Source of the DNA: Methanomassiliicoccales archaeon LGM-DZ1
Lineage (GTDB): Archaea; Thermoplasmatota; Thermoplasmata; Methanomassiliicoccales; Methanomethylophilaceae
Assembly: GCA_030168595.1 (NCBI GenBank)
Contig: CP115556.1
Span: 558,001 to 622,000 of the forward strand
DNA: 64,000 bases
Reading direction: 5' to 3'
In this document: in pieces, positions 1 through 8,405 of the stretch
Layout: each line of letters begins with the position of its first letter
Numbering within the stretch: position 1 is the first letter of the stretch
The notes under the pieces: model-generated
What the model saw: the letters and a program-made list of their open reading frames with translations, nothing else
Databases searched by the model: none
Told to the model about the DNA's origin: nothing
Made by a program: the position numbers and the translations under genes

Positions 1-650
1 ACGCGGGTGCACATGTCCTCCATGTCGCGGATCGAGTGCGACACGAAAACGACCGTCTTCCCGCTCTTGGCCAGATTCCTGAAGTGCTGCTGCGCCTTCT
101 TCCTGAAGCTCTCATCTCCGACGCTGAGTATCTCGTCCACCAGCATGATGTCGGAATCAACGTTGACCATGATGGCGAAGGCCAGCCTGCTGTACATCCC
201 GGAGGAATAGGTCCGAACCGGATTGTCGATGTACTTTCCGATCCCGGAATAGTCGATGATCCTCTGGACGTTCGGCTCCATCTCCTTCCTCGTGAATCCG
301 TAAAGCTCCCCCTTGAGGTAGATGTTCTCCCTTCCGGACATATCCTGGTTGAAACCCATGCCCAGCTCCAGGATCGACGCCACCTTGCCTGAATGCTCGA
401 TCTTCCCGGAATCAGGCTCCATGATCTTCGCGATCATCGAGAGCAGCGTGCTCTTCCCTGCGCCGTTCCTTCCGATGATCCCCAGGACCTCCCCCTTCCT
501 CACGTCCAGGGACAGGTCGTCGATGACCCTGTTCTCCACCTTCTTCGTAGGGTTCCTGTTGAAACGCCCCGCCTTCCGGTCGGGGTCCGATACCTCTATC
601 CTGAACGTCTTGCAAACATGTCTGACCTCTATCGCATTCTTGGGATCCAT
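1..650 (-). CDS. Polysaccharide ABC transporter ATP-binding subunit (Wzt/TagH type), partial
   Basis: ATPase that would power export of a lipid-linked polysaccharide with the permease encoded just upstream. The start ATG is at 648-650; the gene runs off the left edge, so the C-terminus is missing (about 216 codons seen). Visible motifs: Walker A GRNGAGKST, signature-type YSSGMYSRLAFA, Walker B DIMLVDEILSVGDESF and the switch histidine in VFVSHS. The LVDEILSVGD wording and the insertion before Walker A are typical of Wzt/TagH/KpsT-like exporters rather than importers. It lies 2 nt after the permease stop and shares its transcript. A C-terminal sugar-binding domain, as in long Wzt proteins, cannot be judged. 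Confidence 0.93.
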   Translation of the reverse strand, partial: MDPKNAIEVRHVCKTFRIEVSDPDRKAGRFNRNPTKKVENRVIDDLSLDVRKGEVLGIIGRNGAGKSTLLSMIAKIMEPDSGKIEHSGKVASILELGMGFNQDMSGRENIYLKGELYGFTRKEMEPNVQRIIDYSGIGKYIDNPVRTYSSGMYSRLAFAIMVNVDSDIMLVDEILSVGDESFRKKAQQHFRNLAKSGKTVVFVSHSIRDMEDMCTR

Positions 651-652
651 GA

Positions 653-1465
653 TTAAAGCCTCTCTGCGAACCCGCGCTTGAGGCGGCGGAACACCGCATA
701 GCCCAGGACCAATGCGAATAACGCCAGCAGCAGGCACATCGAGATGACCCATGCGTCCGGCGGTTCCCCGAAGTACACTGCGCTGTGAAGCGCTTCGACA
801 AAATAGGTGAACGGATTGATCCAGATGAGAGCATTCAGCAGGCCGGTGGCCTCATCGGCGAAGAAGTACATGGGGGTCATGAAGAAGAACACCATGCTTA
901 TCGAGTTCAGAACGTACTGGACATCGCGGGAGTACACGGTCAGGGAAGAGAACAGGAACACGTACCCCGTGACGAAGATCAGCTCCAGGATAAGAACCGC
1001 CGGAACGAAGAGCATGGAGACCCAATCGAGCGAGAAACCAGTCGCGGCAATCAGGATGAGGCTGACCGAGTAACCGATCAGCATTATCAGGAACGTGCTA
1101 AGGGTCTGGGCGAACACCAGGATCTCCCTGGGGAAGTAGATCTTCTTGACCATGCCCGAGTTGCCGGTGATCGCAGATGCCCCTCCCGTCAGGTTCTGGG
1201 TCATGAAGGAGAACGGGAACATCGCCGACAGGACGTAGACCATGAAATCAGAAATCGCCGACTTGCGGATCTCCGTGAACACGACGTAGTAGACGCAGAT
1301 CATCACCATGGGGATGATGAAGTTCCAGGCGAATCCCAGAGCGGAGTTGCGATAACGGCCGAACAGGTTGTTGTAAACAAGGGAATGCAGGATGCTGCGG
1401 GAAGCGTACAGCTCGCGCAGATGATGCCTGGCCCCTCTGATGACCTTGTTTCCTCCGCTCTTCAT
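653..1465 (-). CDS. Polysaccharide ABC transporter permease (Wzm type, ABC-2 family)
   Basis: Membrane subunit of a surface-polysaccharide exporter, 270 aa with about six hydrophobic segments (for example around residues 35-60, 70-95, 115-145 and 175-195) and a basic C-terminus ending in RRLKRGFAERL. The N-terminal stretch LHSLVYNNLFGRYRNSALGFAW matches the coupling region of ABC-2 exporters of the Wzm/TagG group. Length is normal for the family. The start at 1465 is supported by a TATA-like box about 24-35 bp upstream. It is the first gene of a two-gene unit with the ATPase and is divergent from glf, so both belong to a polysaccharide locus. Confidence 0.9.
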   Translation of the reverse strand: MKSGGNKVIRGARHHLRELYASRSILHSLVYNNLFGRYRNSALGFAWNFIIPMVMICVYYVVFTEIRKSAISDFMVYVLSAMFPFSFMTQNLTGGASAITGNSGMVKKIYFPREILVFAQTLSTFLIMLIGYSVSLILIAATGFSLDWVSMLFVPAVLILELIFVTGYVFLFSSLTVYSRDVQYVLNSISMVFFFMTPMYFFADEATGLLNALIWINPFTYFVEALHSAVYFGEPPDAWVISMCLLLALFALVLGYAVFRRLKRGFAERL

Positions 1466-1488
1466 GCTTTCCCTTTCTGAAACGCGTA

Positions 1489-1500
1489 CCTTATATTAAT
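1489..1500 (-). promoter_or_regulatory. TATA box for the wzm-wzt unit
   Basis: On the minus strand ATTAATATAAGG lies about 24-35 bp upstream of the permease ATG, implying a very short or absent 5' leader. It faces the glf promoter across a 130-bp divergent region. Confidence 0.6.
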
Positions 1501-1563
1501 TGTCGCCAACGGAAATGAAGGCATTTCCGAGTGCATCAGAGAAGGGGATGCACGGAATCCTCG

Positions 1564-1573
1564 TTTTTATATT
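1564..1573 (+). promoter_or_regulatory. TATA box for glf-galE
   Basis: TTTTTATATT centred about 27 bp before ATG 1596. The spacing fits near-leaderless archaeal transcription and argues against the longer frame that opens at TTG 1500, which would begin upstream of the promoter. Confidence 0.6.
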
Positions 1574-1595
1574 GGACAAGGAGATAGGCCGTCCT

Positions 1596-2816
1596 ATGAG
1601 CGGACGCAGGTACCTGGTGGTCGGAGCCGGGATATCGGGATCGACCATTGCAAGGCTGATGGCCGGCAGGGAGCCAGATTCTAGCATCACGGTCATCGAT
1701 TCATCTGACCGCATCGCCGGAGCCTGCAGCGACCGCATCCAGGACGGGATTGACGTCCAGGACCTTGGTCCGCACATCCTGCATACAGACGACGCCGAGG
1801 TATGGGGATTCCTCTCCCGCTTCACCGATTTCAATGCCTACCTGCACCGCGTGAAGGGAATCATTGGGGGGTCCGAGGTCCCGCTCCCGTTCAACACCGA
1901 CAGCCTCCGCATCTGCTTCCCCCCGACTGCCGCCGGCGAGATCGAGAAGAAGCTCGTGAACGCCTACGGGGTCGGAGCACGCGTCCCCGTAGATGAACTG
2001 AAGAAGAGCGATGACAGGGACATTAGGACGCTCGCTGCATTCCTCGAGAGGAGATGCACGCCGGATGGCGGGGGGCAGGTGCCTGCCGGTCTCTGCGGGG
2101 CGGCCGACCGCGGGATCGTGATAGTCTCCCGCGAACCTGGATGCTACGGCGAGAAGTACCAGGGAGTGCCCGTCGGGGCTTTCAACAACACCCGCAGGGG
2201 AACGGTGCTTGGAGGATATTCTGCGATGGTACGCAACATGCTCGACATGCCGAACGTGAAGGTATGCCTCGGGACTCCGTTCGACCCTGATTCCGCCGAT
2301 GACTATGACAGGATATTCTACACAGGCAGCGCCGACGGGCTGCTGGATTACCGTTTCGGACGCCTCCCGTATCGTTCAAGGCGCTTCGTCTTCGAGACCC
2401 ATCTCAGGGAGCATGTTCTGGACAACGCCGTCATCGAATACCCTGAGAATTATGACTTCGAGAGAATCCACGAGTTCAAGTACTACCTGGGCACGAAGAC
2501 CCAGACCACCATGACTGCGAAAGAGTACCCTGACGAGTACGTCCCCGGCAAGAACGAACCGTGCTTCACCATCCCGTCAGCTGAGAGCGTGGCCCTTCAC
2601 AGAAAGTATGCAGAGGCGGCCGCTTCGGAATTCCCTAACCTGAAACTCCTGGGAAGGCTTGGAGACTACAGGGACTACAGCATCGGCGAGGCGGTCTCCA
2701 GGTCCATCTCAGTGTTCAGGGAGGAGTTCGGACCTGAGCTCCCGGAGATCAGGAACCACAAATCGAGCAGGACCGCCGGCAGCAAGACGCCCACCGTGAT
2801 GTACCTGGGGTATTGA
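1596..2816 (+). CDS. glf: UDP-galactopyranose mutase
   Basis: Flavoenzyme converting UDP-galactopyranose to UDP-galactofuranose for surface glycans. Start chosen at ATG 1596 (protein begins MSGRRYLVVGAG) because a TATA box sits 27 bp upstream; the frame is open back to 1500. About 406 aa. The FAD-binding motif VVGAGISGSTIAR is at the N-terminus, followed by VIDSSDRIAGACSD and DLGPHILHTDD, the hallmark glf region; KYQGVPVGAFN is near residue 190, and the C-terminal LLGRLGDYRDYSIGEAV matches the second FAD-contact region. The middle segment (about residues 155-185) looks divergent from bacterial enzymes. It abuts galE by one base, consistent with UDP-Gal supply by the next enzyme. Confidence 0.9.
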   Translation: MSGRRYLVVGAGISGSTIARLMAGREPDSSITVIDSSDRIAGACSDRIQDGIDVQDLGPHILHTDDAEVWGFLSRFTDFNAYLHRVKGIIGGSEVPLPFNTDSLRICFPPTAAGEIEKKLVNAYGVGARVPVDELKKSDDRDIRTLAAFLERRCTPDGGGQVPAGLCGAADRGIVIVSREPGCYGEKYQGVPVGAFNNTRRGTVLGGYSAMVRNMLDMPNVKVCLGTPFDPDSADDYDRIFYTGSADGLLDYRFGRLPYRSRRFVFETHLREHVLDNAVIEYPENYDFERIHEFKYYLGTKTQTTMTAKEYPDEYVPGKNEPCFTIPSAESVALHRKYAEAAASEFPNLKLLGRLGDYRDYSIGEAVSRSISVFREEFGPELPEIRNHKSSRTAGSKTPTVMYLGY

Positions 2817-2817
2817 G

Positions 2818-3864
2818 ATGGCAGGCTCAAACGTGAAGAAGGCGCCGACCGGGACCGTGATGGTCACCGGAGGCTGCGGATACATCGGCTCCCACTGCGT
2901 CCTGGCACTTCTCGAGAAAGGCTATGATGTGGTATCTTTCGACAATTTCTCAACAGGGCACAGGGAGATCTCAGACAGGATCACATCATTCTCCGACGAT
3001 TTAGCAGGAAGATACCTGGGGGCTTTCGAAGGCGACCTTAACAGCCCATCTGATCTGGAGATGGCGTTCTCCGAGCACCATCCGTCAGCCGTCATCCACT
3101 TCGCGGCCCTCTCCCGCGTCGAGGAATCCATGCAGGACCCGGCGAGATACTACAGGAACAACGTGTGCGGGACGATGAACCTCCTGGATGCGATGAGGGA
3201 GAACCGCATCGACAAGATCGTGTTCTCGAGCACCGCCGCGACCTACGGGGAGCCGAACTACGTGCCCATCGACGAGAAGCATCCCTAGGTTCCCATCAAC
3301 CCATACGGCAACACCAAACTGGCCATCGAGCGCATGATGGACGACTACGGGAAGGCCTACGGGATCCGCAGCGTCAGGCTCAGGTACTTCAACGTCGCCG
3401 GGGCCGATTCGAGGCTGAGGACGGGGGAGTGGCACGCCAATGAGTCGCACCTGATCCCCAGGATACTGATCTCAGTCTCTTCCGGAAAGCCGTTCAGGTT
3501 CTTCGGGACCGACTACCCCACACCTGACGGGACCTGCATAAGAGACTATGTCAACGTAGAGGACCTTGCGGACGCTCACCTTCTGGCACTGTCCCATCTG
3601 GAGAAAGGCGGTGACACTGATTTCTTCAACCTCGGCACGGGCGAGGGTTCCTCCGTGAAGAACGTGTACGACGCATGCTGCAGGGTCCTGGGCATCGACA
3701 TCCCCTGCACATTCGAGGCCCGCCGTCCCGGGGATCCCGCAAAACTGGTGGCCGACAGCTCGAAGGCCAGGAATGTCCTAGGATGGAGGCCCTCCAGGAC
3801 GCTGGATGACAGCATCCGCACTGCGTGGGAATGGGAGAAGAAGAGAAGGGAACTTTTCAGCTGA
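2818..3864 (+). CDS. galE: UDP-glucose 4-epimerase containing an in-frame UAG codon
   Basis: SDR-family enzyme interconverting UDP-glucose and UDP-galactose, the substrate for Glf next door. Frame 2818-3864 is continuous (348 residues, normal GalE length) except for one TAG at 3286-3288, codon 157. Before it: VTGGCGYIGSHC (NAD site), DNFSTGH, HFAALSRVEESM and FSSTAATYG. After it: VPINPYGNTKLAIE with the catalytic YxxxK (Y163/K167), RYFNVAGAD and the C-terminal NLGTGEGSSV. A product ending at the TAG would lack the catalytic Tyr and Lys. Since no gene in this window uses TAG as terminator, readthrough or pyrrolysine insertion is the favoured reading; a nonsense-mutation pseudogene or sequencing error is the alternative. 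Confidence 0.85.
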
Positions 3865-4280
3865 AGAAAGAACATTATAATCGATGTGCTCCGACTTATT
3901 CAGCCTCTAATGCTGAGTTCGGCAGTGTAATTGTCGCCGCGCGGCATCCCGATCCCCTTGGAATCCGAATCACCGTTCACCATATTCCGAGCACTGAGTC
4001 GACTGAAACTGCCCACGCGGCCACCGTCTCAGGATCAGAACCGACCTACACGTCGAAACCGGCAGCCGACAATCCGAGAGAAGCCGAATCGAATCTACCT
4101 ACCTCATCTGATCCTACGCAGACAGTCACCTGAATGTCCCGGACTGCATTCTCCATTGACAGAGACTGAAACGGCTGCCGTCCTATCATCCGATCGTTCA
4201 GAAGCGTAAAGATAAACTGCTCCAACTGCAGATGCCATCGCGAAAATCGCGATCACGTCAATCGCGGCTGTGATGGAGTT
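3865..4280. other. 416-bp gap between convergent galE and pgi, no gene supported
   Basis: Short open frames exist on the plus strand, but their products are low-complexity Ser/Thr/Pro-rich translations with no start signal. I see no tRNA fold, transposase remnant or long repeat. It is unusually long for a gap between convergent genes here and may hold an untranslated RNA or decayed sequence. Confidence 0.5.
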
Positions 4281-5327
4281 TCACCGTTTCTCGCCCCTGC
4301 CCTTGAACACGCCCTTTATCCTCGACTTGATGTCGGTGATGGGGTCGACGTTGCAGGGATCGACACTGTGCAGAGAGGCCAGATATAGAGACACATGGTC
4401 CCCAAACATGATGCCGTAGATCATCCGCTCCAGCTGGGTATCGCCGCGGGTCTCGATGTACTTCGGTTCCAGCCCGCGGGTCTTCAACAGGTCCGACGTT
4501 GCGTGGACGATGTCGTTGATGTACTCCAGAGAATCATCGTTGATGATGATCGGGACGAAATCGAACCTCTTGTTGTCATCGTACCAGCCGACGACCTCGT
4601 TGTGATTGAACTCAGGCATCACTCCGGAGAATGCCACCATCTTCGAGTTCTCGTTGAGCTGGTTCTTCATCCTGACGGCAATCGACTCCATGTCCGGCGT
4701 CCCATAGACAACTGGTACCTTCCCATCGACGGCTTCTGCCAGCCTCCAGGCTTCCCCTTCGCCGTCCTCGATGTCCTCCTGATAGCGGCGGAGACGTGGG
4801 ATCATCCCTCTGATCTCATCCCTCACGGCGGGTCCGCCGGCATCCTCGATGATGGCCCCCAGAGTGCCGATGAACCACCCGATGGCGCTGCGAGGCTGCA
4901 TCTTCTTGCCGTTAATCATTACCAATGGATTGCCGTTCTTCCTGGTAAGCTCCAGAAGATCGCCGCCATGTGTCACCGAGACCACATCGAGGCCCATGTC
5001 GATGGCCTTCTCGTACATGTAGAGCGTCTCAGCCGTGTTGCCCGAGTAACTGCAGGCCACCAGCAGGGTGTTCTCCTTGTTGATCCACGAAGGCAGCGAC
5101 ATAGTCTTCACGATGTCCACCGACACCGGAGACTTGTAGTACATCGAATCAGCGTAGATCCTCCCGCCGATAGCAGATGCGCCCATTCCGCAGATGAGGA
5201 TGTGAGAATACTTTCTCTTAAGACCTGTCTTAGAGGAAACGGCCTCTTCGAGGTCGTCAACGAAACCCGAGACCTCCGACGACATTTCGTTGAGTTGCTC
5301 AGTTGAAAAATCCATCTTGCGGGCCAT
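4281..5327 (-). CDS. Bifunctional phosphoglucose/phosphomannose isomerase
   Basis: Interconverts glucose-6-P, mannose-6-P and fructose-6-P, feeding nucleotide-sugar synthesis. The SIS fold shows ILICGMGASAIGGR (residues about 45-58) and the phosphate-binding ACSYSGNTAETL; the C-terminal part has NHNEVVGW and the late histidine region. About 348 aa, typical of archaeal PGI/PMI. Three ATGs lie close together (5333, 5327, 5315); 5327 is preferred because a GAGG ribosome site lies 6 nt before it, whereas it touches the 5333 ATG directly. A TATA-like AT-rich box lies near 5361-5370. Monocistronic and convergent with galE. Confidence 0.9.
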   Translation of the reverse strand: MARKMDFSTEQLNEMSSEVSGFVDDLEEAVSSKTGLKRKYSHILICGMGASAIGGRIYADSMYYKSPVSVDIVKTMSLPSWINKENTLLVACSYSGNTAETLYMYEKAIDMGLDVVSVTHGGDLLELTRKNGNPLVMINGKKMQPRSAIGWFIGTLGAIIEDAGGPAVRDEIRGMIPRLRRYQEDIEDGEGEAWRLAEAVDGKVPVVYGTPDMESIAVRMKNQLNENSKMVAFSGVMPEFNHNEVVGWYDDNKRFDFVPIIINDDSLEYINDIVHATSDLLKTRGLEPKYIETRGDTQLERMIYGIMFGDHVSLYLASLHSVDPCNVDPITDIKSRIKGVFKGRGEKR

Positions 5328-5454
5328 AGCCATCCTCTAATTATAAGTGATAATGAGTACCTTAATAAAACGTTTATCTAACTTAATAAGGTTATTCGAA
5401 ACTCGCATTCGATCTCAGTATTTGCAGGGACATGGCCAGAGACCCACCCTAGAA

Positions 5455-7173
5455 TTATTTGCTTAGGCGCCTTGTTCTTCTCCGCTTCGCCAAGGCATTG
5501 TACGCCCTGACCGCAACCTTGTAGGCGGCCAGCCTGGGGAGGTCGGTCCACCTGACGATGAGGTGACGTGTGATTACGTGGCGGGTGTCCACGGCCCACT
5601 TCATCCCAGAAAGAGTGCATGGGTCGTTCCCGTGTTCCTCCGCTATGAGGACATCCAACCAAGAGTCCATGATGTGCCAGTCTATCCTGGGAACCCTCTG
5701 CCCGAACACATCCTTCCAGAGCTTTACGCAGTCCATGATGCCCGCTTCGATCTGCGGAAACGCTTCCTCCCTGATCCGTTCGTCCTCCGGGATCTGCGTA
5801 GCGGGGACCGGCTCCCCGTCCTCATTGAAGTCGTCCAGCGGAGGCTCGCCGCTGGCCATGAAGAACTCCGTCAGGTTCACGTAGGTCGAGGACAGCTTCT
5901 GCTCCGAACGATCGGCATAGCAGGAATGATCCGGGCCGCCCTCCGCGGTCACCGCATAGTAGCACCCTTCCAATTCCGTCCCCCGCATATAATCGGAGAG
6001 GTCCCGCTGAGCGGTGAAGCTTTTGGTGGTTGCGTCCACCACGGCGGCAGAAACCGGCGAACCGGCGGCAGATACAATATGCTTGGCACATCTGACGCGC
6101 CCCTCGGCGGAAAGCCTGTCCATCTCCTCCCTGTGCTCCTCTGCAAATCTCCTCCAGTCCCTGCGGGAAGCTTCATTAGGGCCGATGATTCCCCTGCGCA
6201 GCATGTAGTCCGCCATCGACAGAACGGCATCCCTGCGCTCCCAATTAGGAGAGCCGAATATCCTGGCCATCATCCTCGATGTGTGCAGATATGCATGAGC
6301 ACGTCCCCCGTAAAGGGTCTCCCAGGAACGCATGGGCATATACCCGTCCCTCGACAGGAACAGAAGCTCTTCCGCTTTCTGCGTATGTTCCACGATGAAC
6401 CTGGCGAAGACCGCGTTCATCGGTCCACCGAACCTGCGCGAGACCTTGTGCATATAGGCCTCATCCTTATCTGAGCTGGATTCAGAAAGCATGTCCATAG
6501 CGGCTACGGCCGATGCCTGCCAACAAGGGTTCTTTTCAGCAAACCGAGCCTCAGACCTGTGCCGAGACAGGTACCTTTCCGTCATGGGGATCCAGCGAAC
6601 GGCGTCCATTCCCAGTGCAGCTGACGAACCGATGTCCGCGTTCGGACCGTCGCCTATTACGGCCACACTATGCGGAGAAAGACCCAGATAAGCCAGGACA
6701 TTCTTCCACAGGCCGTTCCTCTTGGAGATCTTCTCCTCGCAGGAGACGAACAGCCTCTCCCATCCCGAGTAACCGCAATGCTCCAGAATATCTGATATCG
6801 TGCCAGATGACAAGTACATGTCAGAAACAAGCACAATCCTCTTCCCTGAGGACCTGGCTCTTTCGAACAGATTCTTTGCCTCAGGATCAGCGAAAGAGAG
6901 CGAGACCTCTGCCCGGATCTCCTCCTTCATCATCCGGGCGTACATCGAATCCATGCTGGAATAGATCCCTTCCAACCTGGTCTCCCTGTCCTTCTCTCTG
7001 GCCTTCCTCTCTGCCTTGACCCTTGCCTCGGCGAAGCCTGGAGCGGAGAACTCATCCTCCAGATACCCGAATAGATCCCGAGGCTCAAGGAAAGGCCTGC
7101 AGGTCAGCGTTCCGAAGACATCGAAGGCGACGGCCTCAGCGCCTTCGACAGCCTTGTCCGGGGAGCTGACCAT
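5455..7173 (-). CDS. HAD-superfamily hydrolase, COG5610-like, two-domain
   Basis: Large HAD protein of the kind found in surface-polysaccharide loci; substrate unknown. From ATG 7171-7173 it is 572 aa. HAD motif I is AFDVFGTL (the second Asp is replaced, as in several HAD subgroups), motif II VSDMYLS, motif III lysine in CEEKISKRNG, and motif IV VIGDGPNADIGSS. Residues about 230-572 form a second domain of unknown fold with FLSRDGYMPMRSWE and VDATTKSFTAQ. The frame is open upstream to 7302, but that part overlaps rmlA and looks non-native. Even from 7173 it overlaps the rmlA frame by 70 nt. Phosphatase or glycosyl-phosphate processing is a guess from family and context. Confidence 0.75.
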   Translation of the reverse strand: MVSSPDKAVEGAEAVAFDVFGTLTCRPFLEPRDLFGYLEDEFSAPGFAEARVKAERKAREKDRETRLEGIYSSMDSMYARMMKEEIRAEVSLSFADPEAKNLFERARSSGKRIVLVSDMYLSSGTISDILEHCGYSGWERLFVSCEEKISKRNGLWKNVLAYLGLSPHSVAVIGDGPNADIGSSAALGMDAVRWIPMTERYLSRHRSEARFAEKNPCWQASAVAAMDMLSESSSDKDEAYMHKVSRRFGGPMNAVFARFIVEHTQKAEELLFLSRDGYMPMRSWETLYGGRAHAYLHTSRMMARIFGSPNWERRDAVLSMADYMLRRGIIGPNEASRRDWRRFAEEHREEMDRLSAEGRVRCAKHIVSAAGSPVSAAVVDATTKSFTAQRDLSDYMRGTELEGCYYAVTAEGGPDHSCYADRSEQKLSSTYVNLTEFFMASGEPPLDDFNEDGEPVPATQIPEDERIREEAFPQIEAGIMDCVKLWKDVFGQRVPRIDWHIMDSWLDVLIAEEHGNDPCTLSGMKWAVDTRHVITRHLIVRWTDLPRLAAYKVAVRAYNALAKRRRTRRLSK

Positions 7174-8045
7174 GTTCCTCGCTCGGACTGTGCCAGGTCC
7201 TTGAGGAAGCTGTAGTATGCCGTCTCCTTGAACCTGGAGACCCACTGGAGGAGCTGCTTCTTGGTGATGTAGCCCCTGCTGAGGGCGACCTGCTCCGGGC
7301 ATCCTACAAGGGCGCGCCCGTTCTTCTCGGCATCGTGGACGTAGTTCCCGGCCGACAGCATGGTGTCGAAGGTTCCGGTGTCCGCCCAGGTGACCTCGTC
7401 CGGCAGGGATATCGCGCGGAGCTTCCCTGCCTGCATGTAGAGCCTGTTCAGGTCGGTTATCTCGAGCTCTCCGCGCTGCGACGGCCTGAGCTGCTTGGCG
7501 TACTTCACTGCATCCCGGTCGTAGAAGTACAGCCCCGTGACGGCCATGTCAGACTTCGGCTCAGCAGGCTTCTCCTCGAGGGAGACGACCTTGCCGTCAG
7601 CATCGAACTCCGCGACGCCGAACCTCTCCGGGTCGCTGACCTTCTTGCAGAACACTGTGGCGCCGTCGTTCGACATCGCCTCGGCCAGAAGCTCATCCAT
7701 CTCGTCCCCGCAGAATATGTTGTCGCCGAGGGCGAGGGCGACGCTTCCCCCTCCGATGAACTTCTCGCCTATCAGGAAAGCATCGGCGATGCCGCGCAGG
7801 GTCTTCTGGACCGCGAACTTTATCTTGATCCCGAACTGGGACCCGTCGCCGAGGAGCCGTTTGAAATACGCTCTGTCCTCCTTGCTGACGATCACCAGAA
7901 TCTCGGTTATCCCCGCGCTCATCAGCGCGGAAAGCGGATAGTAGATCATGGGTTTGTCGTAGATCGGCAGCAGGATCTTCGAGATGTGCTGGCTGGCCGG
8001 ATAGAGACGGGTGCCCCTGCCGGCTGCCATTATTATTCCCTTCAT
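7104..8045 (-). CDS. rmlA: Glucose-1-phosphate thymidylyltransferase
   Basis: Transfers dTMP (or UMP) to glucose-1-P, the first step toward dTDP-rhamnose and related sugars. Nucleotide-binding MKGIIMAAGRGTRLYP opens the protein; the metal and substrate regions LALGDNIFCGD, FGVAEFDADGKVVSLEEKP, TGLYFYD and WADTGTFD follow in family order. Family similarity ends near residue 288; the last 25 residues (SERGTWSAPRTR and onward) are read in a frame that overlaps the downstream HAD gene and may not be native. No rmlB, rmlC or rmlD lies in the window. First gene of a two-gene minus-strand unit with the HAD protein. Confidence 0.9.
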   Translation of the reverse strand: MKGIIMAAGRGTRLYPASQHISKILLPIYDKPMIYYPLSALMSAGITEILVIVSKEDRAYFKRLLGDGSQFGIKIKFAVQKTLRGIADAFLIGEKFIGGGSVALALGDNIFCGDEMDELLAEAMSNDGATVFCKKVSDPERFGVAEFDADGKVVSLEEKPAEPKSDMAVTGLYFYDRDAVKYAKQLRPSQRGELEITDLNRLYMQAGKLRAISLPDEVTWADTGTFDTMLSAGNYVHDAEKNGRALVGCPEQVALSRGYITKKQLLQWVSRFKETAYYSFLKDLAQSERGTWSAPRTRLSKALRPSPSMSSER

Positions 8046-8174
8046 AACCGCCGTTCCCCACGTTCATTAGTTATAAAAAGGTGCCAGTCACAAAGACGTT
8101 ATTTCCGCCGATTGTACGTCGATAGCCGTACATAGCGCACGCGCCCTAACGGATGCGCCCTGAACTGAAGCAAA

Positions 8175-8184
8175 TGCTTTTATC
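8175..8184 (+). promoter_or_regulatory. TATA box for tRNA-Pro
   Basis: TGCTTTTATC lies 36-45 bp before the first tRNA base, the normal distance for an archaeal tRNA promoter. Confidence 0.55.
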
Positions 8185-8219
8185 AGACGAGCGAATCCAA
8201 GTGTTCAACCCGTGGCTGT

Positions 8220-8292
8220 GGGGCTGTGGGGTAGCTTGGTATCCTTGTAGGTTCGGGACCTATTGACCCCGGTTCAAATCCGGGCAGCCCCA
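8220..8292 (+). tRNA. tRNA-Pro (anticodon CGG)
   Basis: Complete cloverleaf by eye. Acceptor GGGGCTG pairs with CAGCCCC (7 bp). The D arm has GGG/TCC pairing, including G-T. The anticodon stem GTAGG/CCTAT encloses the loop TTCGGGA, giving anticodon CGG at 8254-8256. The T arm CCCGG/CCGGG encloses TTCAAAT. The discriminator is A; CCA is not encoded; there is no intron. It stands alone between rmlA and the cysteine hydrolase gene; the rest of the 8046-8405 gap holds nothing I can assign. Confidence 0.95.
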
Positions 8293-8405
8293 CTCGGATC
8301 GCGTTCATATCCGGCGCCTGCGGTGTTTTTGGATTTGGCCTGTCTTTTCGAACCGTGCACAGACTTGCCCCGTCATGCACCGCCGATCATGCGCCGGCAT
8401 CTGGG

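Noticed and set aside
1500-1595. N-terminal extension of Glf from TTG 1500
   Set aside because: Lies upstream of and across the TATA box; the FAD motif begins right after ATG 1596.
2818-3288. galE as a short 156-aa gene plus a separate downstream gene starting at 3334
   Set aside because: Both halves are in the same frame and together make one normal-length GalE; the short product would lack the catalytic Tyr and Lys and the second would lack the NAD site.
3825-4133. Plus-strand frame after galE (about 102 codons)
   Set aside because: Begins inside galE in another frame; Ser/Thr-rich without motif or ribosome site.
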